A stretch of DNA of 64,000 nt from JAFGCL01 sp964423835 (GTDB taxonomy: Bacteria > Chloroflexota > Dehalococcoidia > UBA2247 > RBG-13-53-26), in contig CAYRGJ010000005.1 of the NCBI GenBank assembly GCA_964423835.1, positions 1 to 64,000 on the forward strand, read 5' to 3'. The notes beneath the pieces were generated by a model. The model worked only from the letters and a program-made list of their open reading frames with translations, did not search any database and was not told where the DNA came from. The position numbers were made by a program, and so were the translations under genes. This document shows, piece by piece, positions 44,320 through 52,515 of this stretch (position 1 is the stretch's first letter; every line of letters begins with the position of its first letter).

Positions 44320-45243
44320 TCAGGGGACCACGGCGAACCTCTGGCGCAGTCCGGCATCGGAGATCCGGCCGTGGACGCTGTGGGCGTGGTCCAGCAGAAA
44401 GTCGCTCGGCGAATCGCTCAGACCCTCGGCCCGAAGCTCCCCTGTGAGGACGGCGCAGGCCTCCTCGGCCAGGGCGGGCCGGTCCTGGGCCAGCGGCGAT
44501 ATGATCTCGGCCACGAAGTCATGGGCCCACCCCCCCAGCAGCGGCAGGTCCTTCACCGCCCGGTGCATCCACTTCTGGAAAGGGGCATAGCGCCGGTTCA
44601 GCAGGAATACCAGCGACATTATGTCAACGCAGCACTGGGTGACGAACCACAGCGCGGCGAAGGGCTCGCCGCGCGACAGCGACCGCGGCAGGTTGTACTG
44701 GCCCGACTGGGCAATGGTGAAGCAGCGCGAGGCGATCTTCTTCAGCCGGATGTCCTCCGGGTAGTGCGCCAGAAGGGCCGAGCGCCACCGGCTGAACTCT
44801 CCCAGGGGATCGGAGAAGACCTCGCCGTTGGTGCAGGTGGCCAGCTGGGCCTCGGGGATGGACAACCACTCCCTGAGGGTGGCCGGGGGATGGTCCAGGC
44901 CGGTGTAGGTGGCATAGAAGGTCACGGTGGGGCAGGGGCCCACCCGGAACTCCTCCCCGGGGCTGGCCCGGCGCGGCCCAAAGCCGCGGAACACCCGGGG
45001 CAGCTCCTCGTAGGCCTGCTGCAGCGCCCGGCCGTGCTCCCGGTAGTCATCCGCCGTCAGCCACAGGCAGAAGGCGGGGCCCCAGTCGTGGTCCCGGGAC
45101 ACCTCGTCATCGAACCCGAAGCACTCCGACCCCGGCCCGGCCAGGCCCGCGGCGATGCGGCCGGCCAGGTCCGGAAACCGCTGGCGCAGCATCGGCGCCC
45201 CGATCTCGTTGAAGTACTCCCGCGCCAGCGGCAGCCCTTTCAA
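44320..45243 (-). CDS. DUF4037 protein, nucleotidyltransferase-like
   Basis: A 307-residue protein. The N-terminal block GSECFGFDDEVSRDHDWGP (near residue 38-56) resembles the GS...D-x-D metal site of minimal nucleotidyltransferases. The middle part SGQYNLPRSLSRGEPFAALW matches DUF4037. It starts 3 bp after the TPR gene and precedes the DUF4125 gene. Together they look like one functional unit, possibly a nucleotidyl-transfer modification system; the substrate is unknown. Confidence 0.8.
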   Translation of the reverse strand: MKGLPLAREYFNEIGAPMLRQRFPDLAGRIAAGLAGPGSECFGFDDEVSRDHDWGPAFCLWLTADDYREHGRALQQAYEELPRVFRGFGPRRASPGEEFRVGPCPTVTFYATYTGLDHPPATLREWLSIPEAQLATCTNGEVFSDPLGEFSRWRSALLAHYPEDIRLKKIASRCFTIAQSGQYNLPRSLSRGEPFAALWFVTQCCVDIMSLVFLLNRRYAPFQKWMHRAVKDLPLLGGWAHDFVAEIISPLAQDRPALAEEACAVLTGELRAEGLSDSPSDFLLDHAHSVHGRISDAGLRQRFAVVP

Positions 45244-45246
45244 AGC

Positions 45247-45927
45247 CTACCCCTTCTCCAGGGCGGACTGCAGCGTGGCGATGTTCTGGCGGGTGAGATC
45301 GGCCTTCCGGCTGTCTCCGGCCTCGCTGTAGAGCGGGACCGCCTTCTGATACAGCTCCAGGGCCTCTCCCAGCTCATGGCGCATGGTGTGGATATAGGCC
45401 ATGTTGGTGTACTGGTCCGCCACCGCGGCACGCTGCCCCAGCCCCTCGTAGAGTGGCAGGGCCCGGCGGTACGATTCCATGGCCCGGCCGTACTCCTGCA
45501 TGTCGCGGTAGGCCGACCCCATGTTGCCCCACTGCTGCGCCACGTGCAGGGTGCTGCCCAGGCCATCGAACAGCTCCAGGGACCGGCGGAAGCGCGAAAT
45601 GGCGCTCTCGCCGCGGCCCGACTGGGCCTCGATCAGGCCGATGTTGGCCAGCACCCGGGCCTGTCTCTCCGCATCGCCCAGCGACTCCAGCAGGGCCAGC
45701 GCCCGCTCGTAGGCCTCCAGGGCATCCTCCGGGCGCCGCATGACCAGGTAGATATCGGCCACCATGTTCTGATGGGAAGCCTGCAAGCGCGCATCGCCCG
45801 CCTCACCGAAGGCCTGCGCCGCCCGGGCGAAGGCCTCCACCGCCCCCTGGTGGTCCCCGCTCCGCAGCAGGCGCTGCGCCTCGGCGCTGAGGTCTTTGGC
45901 CCTCTGGACCTGGCTCTCTTCCGGCAT
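45247..45927 (-). CDS. Tetratricopeptide-repeat protein
   Basis: A 226-residue soluble protein built of about five TPR units from residue 10 on, with W/Y-G-A/S patterns such as GDHQGAVEAFARAAQAFGEA, MRRPEDALEAYERALALLES and MQEYGRAMESYRRALPLYEG. The start at 45927 follows GAGGAGGGCGC. TPR superhelices bind peptides and scaffold partners. Because its stop is 3 bp from the DUF4037 start, it probably scaffolds or regulates the DUF4037/DUF4125 pair. Confidence 0.88.
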   Translation of the reverse strand: MPEESQVQRAKDLSAEAQRLLRSGDHQGAVEAFARAAQAFGEAGDARLQASHQNMVADIYLVMRRPEDALEAYERALALLESLGDAERQARVLANIGLIEAQSGRGESAISRFRRSLELFDGLGSTLHVAQQWGNMGSAYRDMQEYGRAMESYRRALPLYEGLGQRAAVADQYTNMAYIHTMRHELGEALELYQKAVPLYSEAGDSRKADLTRQNIATLQSALEKG

Positions 45928-45994
45928 GCGCCCTCCTCGGCAGCCGGGCCGCTCCCGGCGGCCGGCCCGCAGTACCATTCTAGCCTAACCCCCG

Positions 45995-46182
45995 GGGGCA
46001 GCGTAACCGGGCCGGCGCAGCCTCGCGAAGAGCCGGGGACTGGCCGGCGAAGCACCGGGGGGGAGCGTAACCGGGACGGCGTAGCATGGAGGGCTGGGCC
46101 CGGCCGGCGAAACCAGGGAGGAGCGTAACCAGGCCGGCGTAGCCTCGCGAAGAGCCGGGGCCTGGCCAGCGAAACCCGGGAC
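45995..46182. repeat. Three ~60-bp direct repeats with internal inverted repeats
   Basis: Three units beginning AGCGTAACC and ending GGCGAAGCACC or GCGAAACC follow each other at about 46001, 46065 and 46122. Units 1 and 3 share an internal CCTCGCGAAGAGCCGGGG; unit 2 differs in the centre. Each contains GGCCGGCG-type inverted sequence. They lie between the TPR gene start and the Fn3 gene end. Confidence 0.8.
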
Positions 46183-46227
46183 GGGCCCGGGGACGGTGTG
46201 ACGCCCTGAAGTGGGGACGCCGGCGCG

Positions 46228-47916
46228 TCAGCGGTTCTTGAGCACCAGCGCGGTCACCGCCGCGGCCCCCGCCACCCCGATGACTGCCCAAGCCCAGACG
46301 GGCAGAGAGGGGACCGGCGCCCCATCGATGGGGGTGTTGAAGGTGCGGTCAGAAGATACCGTCTCATTGCCCGCGGCATCCGTGCACCTCACGCGGTAGT
46401 GGTAGGTGACCCCGGATTTGAGTTCCTGGAGCACGATGCTGTGCTCCATCGCCAGGCCGGCATCGGCCTGGGTACGCCTCCCATAGTCCTGGGTCTCGCC
46501 GTATTCCACCAGGGTCGTGGCCAGCTCGTCGGTGCTCCAGGAGATGGTAGCTTCAGAGGTGCTGACCCGGGCCGCCGTCAGGTACATGATCTTCGGCGGG
46601 TCAGCGCTCATGTCTATCGCGGTAGTGAAGGTGCAGTCGGCCGACTCCGCCCAGAGGCCGGAGGCGTCCCTCGCTTTCGCCTTGTAGTGATAGACCGTGT
46701 GGGCCGCCAGTTCCGACAGGGTTACCCGGTGGCTGGTGACCATGGTGTTGTCATACGAGGACACCATACCGTAGCTGGTGGTGGTCCCGTACTCCACGCT
46801 GCCCTCGGACGGGGAATCGGTAGTCCAGGTGATGACCGCCCCGTTGTCGCTGATGCTGACCGCGATGACCCCGGAGATGACCGGGGGAGTGTCATCGACG
46901 GTGACAAACTGGTAGTCCTCCGACCGGGCCACGGCGCCGGCGGCGTCCCGGGAAATGGCCTGGCAGTGGTAGGCAGTGCTGGGGCTCAGGCCGGTGAGCG
47001 TCACCCGGTGGGCCTTTTCCAGGACTGACGCCCGCGTGGTCTTCAGCGGATAGGACGTATCCAGGCCGTAGGCCACCTGCGTGTCGGCCGGCGCGGTGGT
47101 GGTCCAGGCCACGGTGCAGCCGGTCGTGGTGATGTCCGTCACCACCATGCCGGTGATCGCCAGCGGAGCGCCGGCCAGGGTGGTGAAGGTCCGGTCCGGC
47201 GACTGCGCCAGTTTGCCCTGGGCATCCTTCGACTTTACCCGGTAGTGATAGACCGTGCCCTGGCTCAGCCCGGACAGCGCCACGGAGTGGCTCCGGGTCA
47301 GGGCTGGCGCCAGGGGCGTGGACGAGCCGTACCTGGCCGTCGGGCCGTACTCCACCTGGCCGTCGGCATCCTTGTCGGTGGTCCAGCTGATGGTGGCAGC
47401 GGAATCGGTGATGGCCTTGGCCGATATGCCGGAGATGACCGGCGGGCCGTCGTCATCGCCGTCTCCCGGAGTGGTGAAGGTGTAGTCCCCGGACTGGGTC
47501 GTGCCGCTGAACCAGAAGCCCGTGGCGATGATCCGATAGTGGTAGGTGGTCCCCGGGCTGAGCCTCCTCAGGTCCACGCTGTGGCTGGTGGCGTAGCGGA
47601 GTGAGTTGGCGCTCTGCCCGTAGGCGGTGGTCTCGCCGAATTCCACCCGGCAGCTGGAAAACTCATCGGTCCGCCAGCTGATGGTAGCCCGTTTCTCGCT
47701 GATATCCGTGGCGGCCACGTCCGAGATGCGGGGGGCGTTGGGGGCCAGGTCGGCCACCGGCTCCGGCGGGTGCCCGGTCCCGGCCACCACTGTGACCTCA
47801 GCCGGCGGCTGTCCCGGAACCATGGCCAAGACGAGACCGGCCGCCACCAGCAGGCAGGCCACCGCCAGCATGGCCGAGGCCATGCCCCTCAGTGCCCGGC
47901 TCCTGTCCATCCTCAT
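46228..47916 (-). CDS. Surface protein with five Fn3-like repeats
   Basis: A 562-residue protein. An N-terminal hydrophobic signal (about residues 12-32) is followed by five Fn3-like domains. Each begins near an I-x-x-I-x-D or I-x-x-V-x-x-x-x-I pattern with ATISWxTDxxxxxxVEYG, and ends TTYHYR-x-x-x-x-D. The C-terminus is LPVWAWAVIG, a single helix, then KNR. It is the second gene of an operon; the upstream gene stop lies one base before its start. Repeat proteins of this sort usually mediate binding outside the cell. Likely co-regulated by riboswitch C. Confidence 0.87.
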   Translation of the reverse strand: MRMDRSRALRGMASAMLAVACLLVAAGLVLAMVPGQPPAEVTVVAGTGHPPEPVADLAPNAPRISDVAATDISEKRATISWRTDEFSSCRVEFGETTAYGQSANSLRYATSHSVDLRRLSPGTTYHYRIIATGFWFSGTTQSGDYTFTTPGDGDDDGPPVISGISAKAITDSAATISWTTDKDADGQVEYGPTARYGSSTPLAPALTRSHSVALSGLSQGTVYHYRVKSKDAQGKLAQSPDRTFTTLAGAPLAITGMVVTDITTTGCTVAWTTTAPADTQVAYGLDTSYPLKTTRASVLEKAHRVTLTGLSPSTAYHCQAISRDAAGAVARSEDYQFVTVDDTPPVISGVIAVSISDNGAVITWTTDSPSEGSVEYGTTTSYGMVSSYDNTMVTSHRVTLSELAAHTVYHYKAKARDASGLWAESADCTFTTAIDMSADPPKIMYLTAARVSTSEATISWSTDELATTLVEYGETQDYGRRTQADAGLAMEHSIVLQELKSGVTYHYRVRCTDAAGNETVSSDRTFNTPIDGAPVPSLPVWAWAVIGVAGAAAVTALVLKNR

Positions 47917-47917
47917 A

Positions 47918-49897
47918 TCAGCGATTCCTGACCAGCATGACGCCCACCGCCAGGGCGCCCGTCAATCCAATCATAGTCCAGGCCCACCCCGGAAGTGAAG
48001 GCAGGGGGGCCCGGCCCATCGCCGTGGAGAACGTCTGGTCCTCGGAGGCCGTCTCCCGGCCGTCGGCGTCGCGCGATACCACGCGGAAGTGATAGACCGT
48101 GCCTGCCTTCAGGCCGGTCAGCAGTCTGAGATGGCTGGTGCCCAGCTCGCCGTCCATCGCCGACCAGGAGCCGTACGCCTGGCTGACCCCGTACTCCACC
48201 CGGGCCGTCGCCGGCCGGCTGGTGTTCCAGTAGATGGTGGCGCCGCTGCTGGTGATCTCGCCGGCGGTGAGGTTATTGATGAGCAGCCCGAAGTCATCTC
48301 CGCCGACCGGGCCCCCGCTGGTGGTGAAGGTGCGATCGGTGGACGCCGACCAGAGGCCGGAGGCATCCCGCGACTTGACCTTGTAGTGGTACGTGGTGCC
48401 GGCCCGCAGCTGCGACAGGACGACGCTGTGCTCGGTCACCAGGCTGGTGCCGAAATCGGACATCTGGCCATAGCTGCCGCTGGCGCCGAACTCTACGATG
48501 CTCTCCGATGGGGAGTCGGTGGTCCAGACAATGGTGGCGCAATTGTCCGTGATGCCAGCAGCCATCACCCCGGAGATGACCGGCGCTCTGACGTCGGTGG
48601 TGGTGAAGGTGGCATCCGGTGAGACGGTCCAATTGCCCCAGTAGTCGGCCGACTTCACCCGGAAGTGATACGTGGTCTGGGCCGACAGCCGGTCCAGGCT
48701 CACGCTGTGGTCCAGCAGCAGGCCGCCGTCCGCCGGCGTCTTCGAGCCGTAGTTGGCCGTGAGGCCGTACTCCACCTGGCTGTCGGTCCTCTCGTCGGTC
48801 TCCCACCTGATAGTGACACCGGACGAGGAGATGCCGGTTACGATCACGCTGGAGATCACCGGCGGCGTCTCGTCAGGGGTAAGGAACTCGCGGCCCGCCG
48901 ACTGGCCCAGGTTGCCGGAGGCGTCCCTGGACACCGCCCGGCAGCTGTACCAGGTCCCGGGGGTGAGGCCGGTGATGGTCACCCGGTGACCGGTTACCAG
49001 GGCCGGGTCCGGGGGAGTGGTGAAACCGTAGTAGATGTCCAGGCCGTACTCCAGCTGGCTGTCCGCCTTCTCATCGGTGCTCCAGGTCACCGTGACGCTG
49101 GTAGGAGTGACCTCGGCCAGCTTCAGCATCGAGATCAGCGGTGGCACGTTGTCGATGGTGGTGAACGTATGGTCCTCGGACTGGGAGACGTTGCCCAGGG
49201 CGTCCGCGGACTGGACCCGGTAATGATACTGAGTGCCATGGACCAGCCCGGCCAGCGTCACGCTGTGGCTCCGGGTGAGGGCCGGGTCCAGGGCGGTGGT
49301 CGACCCGTAGCTGGCCGTCGAGCCGTACTGCACCTGGCTGTCGGCATCCTCGTCCGTGGCCCAGGTGATGACGGCGCTGGAGGCGGTCACGTTCTCGGAG
49401 TTGACGCCGGAGATAACCGGGCCCGACAGATCAGGGGGCGAGCCGGTGGTGAACGTCTGGTCCGGTGACTGGCTGGTCCCCATCCAGAACAGCCCGGTGG
49501 ACACCACGCGGTAGTGGTACTCCGTCCCGGGCGCCAAACCCTCCAGGCTCACGCTGTGGCTGGTGGCGTGCAGGCCGCCGCCCGTGGCGCTGGAGCCGTA
49601 GTCAGAGGTCAGGCCGTAGTCCACCCGGCCGGTGGCCAGGACGTCAGTCTCCCAGACGATGGTGGCGCCGCCCTCCGTTACATCCACGGCGGCGACGCCG
49701 GTTATGGCCGGCCCGGTCGACTCGTTGTCGCTCCCGCCCGGGTCTGCCAGCGGCAGGGCCTCCGTCTCTCCGCGGGGGACCGAGCCCGAGCGTGAAGACA
49801 GCCCGTCCAGGGCCACGCCGGCCATGACAAACGCGGTCACGGCGGCCAGGCCCACCAGGGCCGCCAGCCGGACCACCCTCCGCTCTGATGTCCTCAT
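47918..49897 (-). CDS. Surface protein with six Fn3-like repeats
   Basis: A 659-residue protein. The signal anchor spans about residues 9-30, then come six Fn3-like repeats of the same subtype as its neighbour (for example AVITWATDEDADSQVQYG). The end is LPGWAWTMIG, one transmembrane helix and RNR. The start is taken at 49897 after AGAGGG; a GTG three codons upstream is possible. It lies directly downstream of riboswitch C. The two Fn3 proteins look like a duplication with different repeat numbers. Confidence 0.87.
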   Translation of the reverse strand: MRTSERRVVRLAALVGLAAVTAFVMAGVALDGLSSRSGSVPRGETEALPLADPGGSDNESTGPAITGVAAVDVTEGGATIVWETDVLATGRVDYGLTSDYGSSATGGGLHATSHSVSLEGLAPGTEYHYRVVSTGLFWMGTSQSPDQTFTTGSPPDLSGPVISGVNSENVTASSAVITWATDEDADSQVQYGSTASYGSTTALDPALTRSHSVTLAGLVHGTQYHYRVQSADALGNVSQSEDHTFTTIDNVPPLISMLKLAEVTPTSVTVTWSTDEKADSQLEYGLDIYYGFTTPPDPALVTGHRVTITGLTPGTWYSCRAVSRDASGNLGQSAGREFLTPDETPPVISSVIVTGISSSGVTIRWETDERTDSQVEYGLTANYGSKTPADGGLLLDHSVSLDRLSAQTTYHFRVKSADYWGNWTVSPDATFTTTDVRAPVISGVMAAGITDNCATIVWTTDSPSESIVEFGASGSYGQMSDFGTSLVTEHSVVLSQLRAGTTYHYKVKSRDASGLWSASTDRTFTTSGGPVGGDDFGLLINNLTAGEITSSGATIYWNTSRPATARVEYGVSQAYGSWSAMDGELGTSHLRLLTGLKAGTVYHFRVVSRDADGRETASEDQTFSTAMGRAPLPSLPGWAWTMIGLTGALAVGVMLVRNR

Positions 49898-49962
49898 CGC
49901 TATCACCCTCTGCCTTCTCTGCCCGCGGGATTCCCGCGGTGGCCGCGCCCTGCCGGGCGGAC

Positions 49963-49998
49963 CCCAAAAAAGAAACCGACCCCAAAAAGGTCGGTTTC
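49963..49998 (-). terminator. Intrinsic terminator of riboswitch C
   Basis: GAAACCGACC and GGTCGGTTTC form a perfect 10-bp stem, followed on the minus strand by TTTTTT. The 5' arm contains the AAACCGACC end of the aptamer. It ends about 65 bp before the Fn3 gene start. Confidence 0.85.
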
Positions 49999-50060
49999 AC
50001 TATTGACTCCCCGCTGCCCAAGTGACCACGTGCAGGCAGTGGTTCCGCGTCCCCCCGGTC
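49989..50060 (-). ncRNA. c-di-GMP-II-like riboswitch, copy C
   Basis: On the minus strand the core GTGGTCACTTGGGCAGCGGG then GAGTCAATAGTGAAACCGACC repeats the pattern of copies A and B. The pseudoknot is CTGCC (plus 50035-50039) with GGCAG (plus 50014-50018), changed on both sides relative to the other copies but still paired. It leads into the terminator and then the two-gene Fn3 operon. Confidence 0.78.
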
Positions 50061-50252
50061 AACAAGTCAAAAGGATATGTGCGGCGCTGGTGTGCCCCCT
50101 CAACACACTTAGTCGCACCGGAGGCCCCATTTCCCTTGTCCAAGGGGCCACCTTCCTCACATCTGCATCACAACGAGGAAACCACCCGCCCAGACCCTTG
50201 TGTGCGGCCCCGGCGATGGTTTATCATATCCACCCTAGAGGCCCGTGACCAG

Positions 50253-51194
50253 ATGCAGGACAAGAGAGTCGTCATCACCGGCGGGGCCGGATTCATCGGC
50301 TCCAATATCGCCGACGACCTGTCCGCCCACAATGAGCTGGTCATCATCGACGACCTGTCCACCGGCCGCCCGGAGAACATCGCCCATCTGGAGCGCCTCC
50401 CCCGGGTGACCTTCCGCCAGGGCAGCATCCTGGACCTGGCGCTGATGCGGGAGGCCACCCGCGGCGCCGACTATGTGTTCCACCTGGCCGCCATCGCCAG
50501 CGTTCCCCAGAGCATCGAGGACCCGCTGCGGGCGGAGCAGGTCAACACCCTCGGCACCCTGAACGTCCTGGTCGCTGCCCGCGACAACCGGGTGAAGAAG
50601 GTGGTGTTCTCCTCATCATGCGCCGTGTACGGCGACACGCCCGTCCTCCCCGTCCGGGAGGACATGGCCCCGCAGCCCCTGTCCCCCTACGCCGTCACCA
50701 AGGCCGCGGCCGAGCACTACTGCAGCGTGTTCCAGCACGTCTACGGCCTGCCGGCGGTGGCCCTGCGCTACTTCAACGTGTACGGCCCCCGGCAGGACCC
50801 GCGCTCGGAGTACGCCGCCGTGGTGCCGAAGTTCATCAGCCGCGCCCTGGCGGGGACCCCGCTCACCATCTTCGGCGACGGGCAGCAGACCCGGGACTTC
50901 GTGTACGTCAGGGACGTGGCCTCGGCCAACATCGCCGCGGCCGAAAGCGGCGTCCCGGGGGTCTTCAACATCGGCTCCGGGCGGCCCACCAGCGTGCTGC
51001 AGCTGGCGGACATCATCCTGAAGCTCACCGGGGCCAGCACCACCCTGGAGCACCGGCCGCCGCCGCCGGGGGAGATCAGGCACAGCTACGGGGACATATC
51101 CAGGGCGGCGCAGTTCGGCTATAATCCACGCCACGGTATCGAGGAAGGCATTCGGGAGACCATCGCCCGGCTCAGGGCCGGGGCGCCCTCCTGA
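50253..51194 (+). CDS. NAD-dependent nucleotide-sugar epimerase (SDR)
   Basis: A 313-residue extended short-chain dehydrogenase. GGAGFIGSN near residue 10 binds NAD. VFHLAAIASVPQSIEDP is the substrate-loop block, SSSCAVYGD supplies the catalytic serine region, and YAVTK is the catalytic Tyr/Lys pair (near 145). It is closest in pattern to UDP-glucose/UDP-GlcNAc 4-epimerases (GalE/WbpP type). It starts the surface-glycan cluster and is followed 20 bp later by a UDP-sugar dehydrogenase. The precise sugar cannot be told from sequence. Start ATG 50253 gives the canonical N-terminal strand. Confidence 0.9.
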   Translation: MQDKRVVITGGAGFIGSNIADDLSAHNELVIIDDLSTGRPENIAHLERLPRVTFRQGSILDLALMREATRGADYVFHLAAIASVPQSIEDPLRAEQVNTLGTLNVLVAARDNRVKKVVFSSSCAVYGDTPVLPVREDMAPQPLSPYAVTKAAAEHYCSVFQHVYGLPAVALRYFNVYGPRQDPRSEYAAVVPKFISRALAGTPLTIFGDGQQTRDFVYVRDVASANIAAAESGVPGVFNIGSGRPTSVLQLADIILKLTGASTTLEHRPPPPGEIRHSYGDISRAAQFGYNPRHGIEEGIRETIARLRAGAPS

Positions 51195-51214
51195 AGGAAG
51201 ATAGGAGCACTTGG

Positions 51215-52513
51215 ATGTTTGAGGACAAGATCAAGGACAAGACGGCGCGCGTAGCCATAGTGGGCCTGGGATACGTCGGGCTGCCGCTGGCGGTGGCCTT
51301 CGCCGAGTCGGGCCTGCGGGTCACCGGCCTGGACGTCCAGCTCAAAAGGGTGGACCAGGTCAACCAGGGCCAGTCGTACATCGACGATATCCGCGACGAG
51401 CGCCTCCAGGCGGTGGTCTCCAAGGGGCTGCTGAGGGCCACCCGGGAGCAGGACCGGATGAAGGAGGTGGACGCCATCTGCATCTGCGTTCCCACGCCCC
51501 TGACCAAGACCCGGGACCCGGACCTCTCCTACGTGGTCCGGGAGGCCGAGGAGATCTCCCAGCGGCTGCGCCGGGGGCAGCTCGTCATCCTGGAGAGCAC
51601 CACCTATCCCGGGACCACCAGGCAGGTCCTTCAGCCTATCCTGGAGCGGTCCGGCCTCAAGGCGGGACCGGACTTCTACCTGGCCTTCTCCCCTGAAAGA
51701 GTGGACCCGGGAAGCCGGTCCTTCACCATCAAGAACACCCCGAAGATAGTCGGCGGCATCGATCCCGAGTCAACGGAGATGGCCCGCCTGCTCTACCAGC
51801 AGGTGGCGGACAAGGTCATGCCGGTGTCCAGCCCGGACACGGCCGAGATGACCAAGGTCTTCGAGAATGTCTTCCGCAGCGTCAATATCGCCCTGGTCAA
51901 CGAGCTGGCGCAGCTCTGCCAGAACTTGGGCGTGAGCGTCTGGGAGGTCATCGACGCGGCTGCCAGCAAGCCCTTCGGCTACATGCCCTTCTATCCCGGG
52001 CCGGGGGTGGGCGGCCACTGCATCCCTCTCGACCCCTACTACCTGGCGGACAAGGCCCTGGAGTTCGACTTCCACACCCGCTTCATCGAGCTGGCCGCCG
52101 AGATCAACGAGAGGATGCCCTACTACGTCATGCTCCGGGTCATGGAGGTCCTCAACAGCCGGGGCAGGAGCCTCAAGGACACCCCCATCCTGGTGCTGGG
52201 AGTGGCCTACAAGAAGGACGTGGGCGACGCCAGGGAGTCCCCGTCGCTGAAGCTGGTGAAGCTGCTGGTGGCCAAGGGCGCCGATCTGAGGTATAACGAC
52301 CCCCATGTGCCAACCATCAACGTTGACGGCCGCCCCCTGGCCTCGGTGGAGCTGACCGACCAGGCCCTGTCGGATGCGGAATGCTGCATACTGGCCACGG
52401 ACCACACCGCCTACGACCTGGAGCACATCGTCAGCCGGTCCAAGGTCCTCTTCGATGCCCGCGGGGCGACCAAGCACCTCAAGAATGCCAACATAGTTCG
52501 CCTGGGGGAGTAA
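51215..52513 (+). CDS. wbpA: UDP-N-acetylglucosamine/hexosamine 6-dehydrogenase (WbpA-like)
   Basis: A 432-residue nucleotide-sugar dehydrogenase. The NAD motif GLGYVGLPLAVAFAESG lies near residue 18-34, CVPTPL near 95, and the catalytic cysteine in GGHCIPLDPYYL at about residue 269. The order of genes that follow (oxidoreductase fused to N-acetyltransferase, then aminotransferase) is the WbpA-B-D-E route to UDP-2,3-diacetamido-2,3-dideoxyglucuronic acid. That context supports UDP-GlcNAc as substrate over UDP-glucose. It converts the C6 hydroxyl to a carboxylate with two NAD+. Confidence 0.9.
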   Translation: MFEDKIKDKTARVAIVGLGYVGLPLAVAFAESGLRVTGLDVQLKRVDQVNQGQSYIDDIRDERLQAVVSKGLLRATREQDRMKEVDAICICVPTPLTKTRDPDLSYVVREAEEISQRLRRGQLVILESTTYPGTTRQVLQPILERSGLKAGPDFYLAFSPERVDPGSRSFTIKNTPKIVGGIDPESTEMARLLYQQVADKVMPVSSPDTAEMTKVFENVFRSVNIALVNELAQLCQNLGVSVWEVIDAAASKPFGYMPFYPGPGVGGHCIPLDPYYLADKALEFDFHTRFIELAAEINERMPYYVMLRVMEVLNSRGRSLKDTPILVLGVAYKKDVGDARESPSLKLVKLLVAKGADLRYNDPHVPTINVDGRPLASVELTDQALSDAECCILATDHTAYDLEHIVSRSKVLFDARGATKHLKNANIVRLGE

Positions 52514-52515
52514 TA

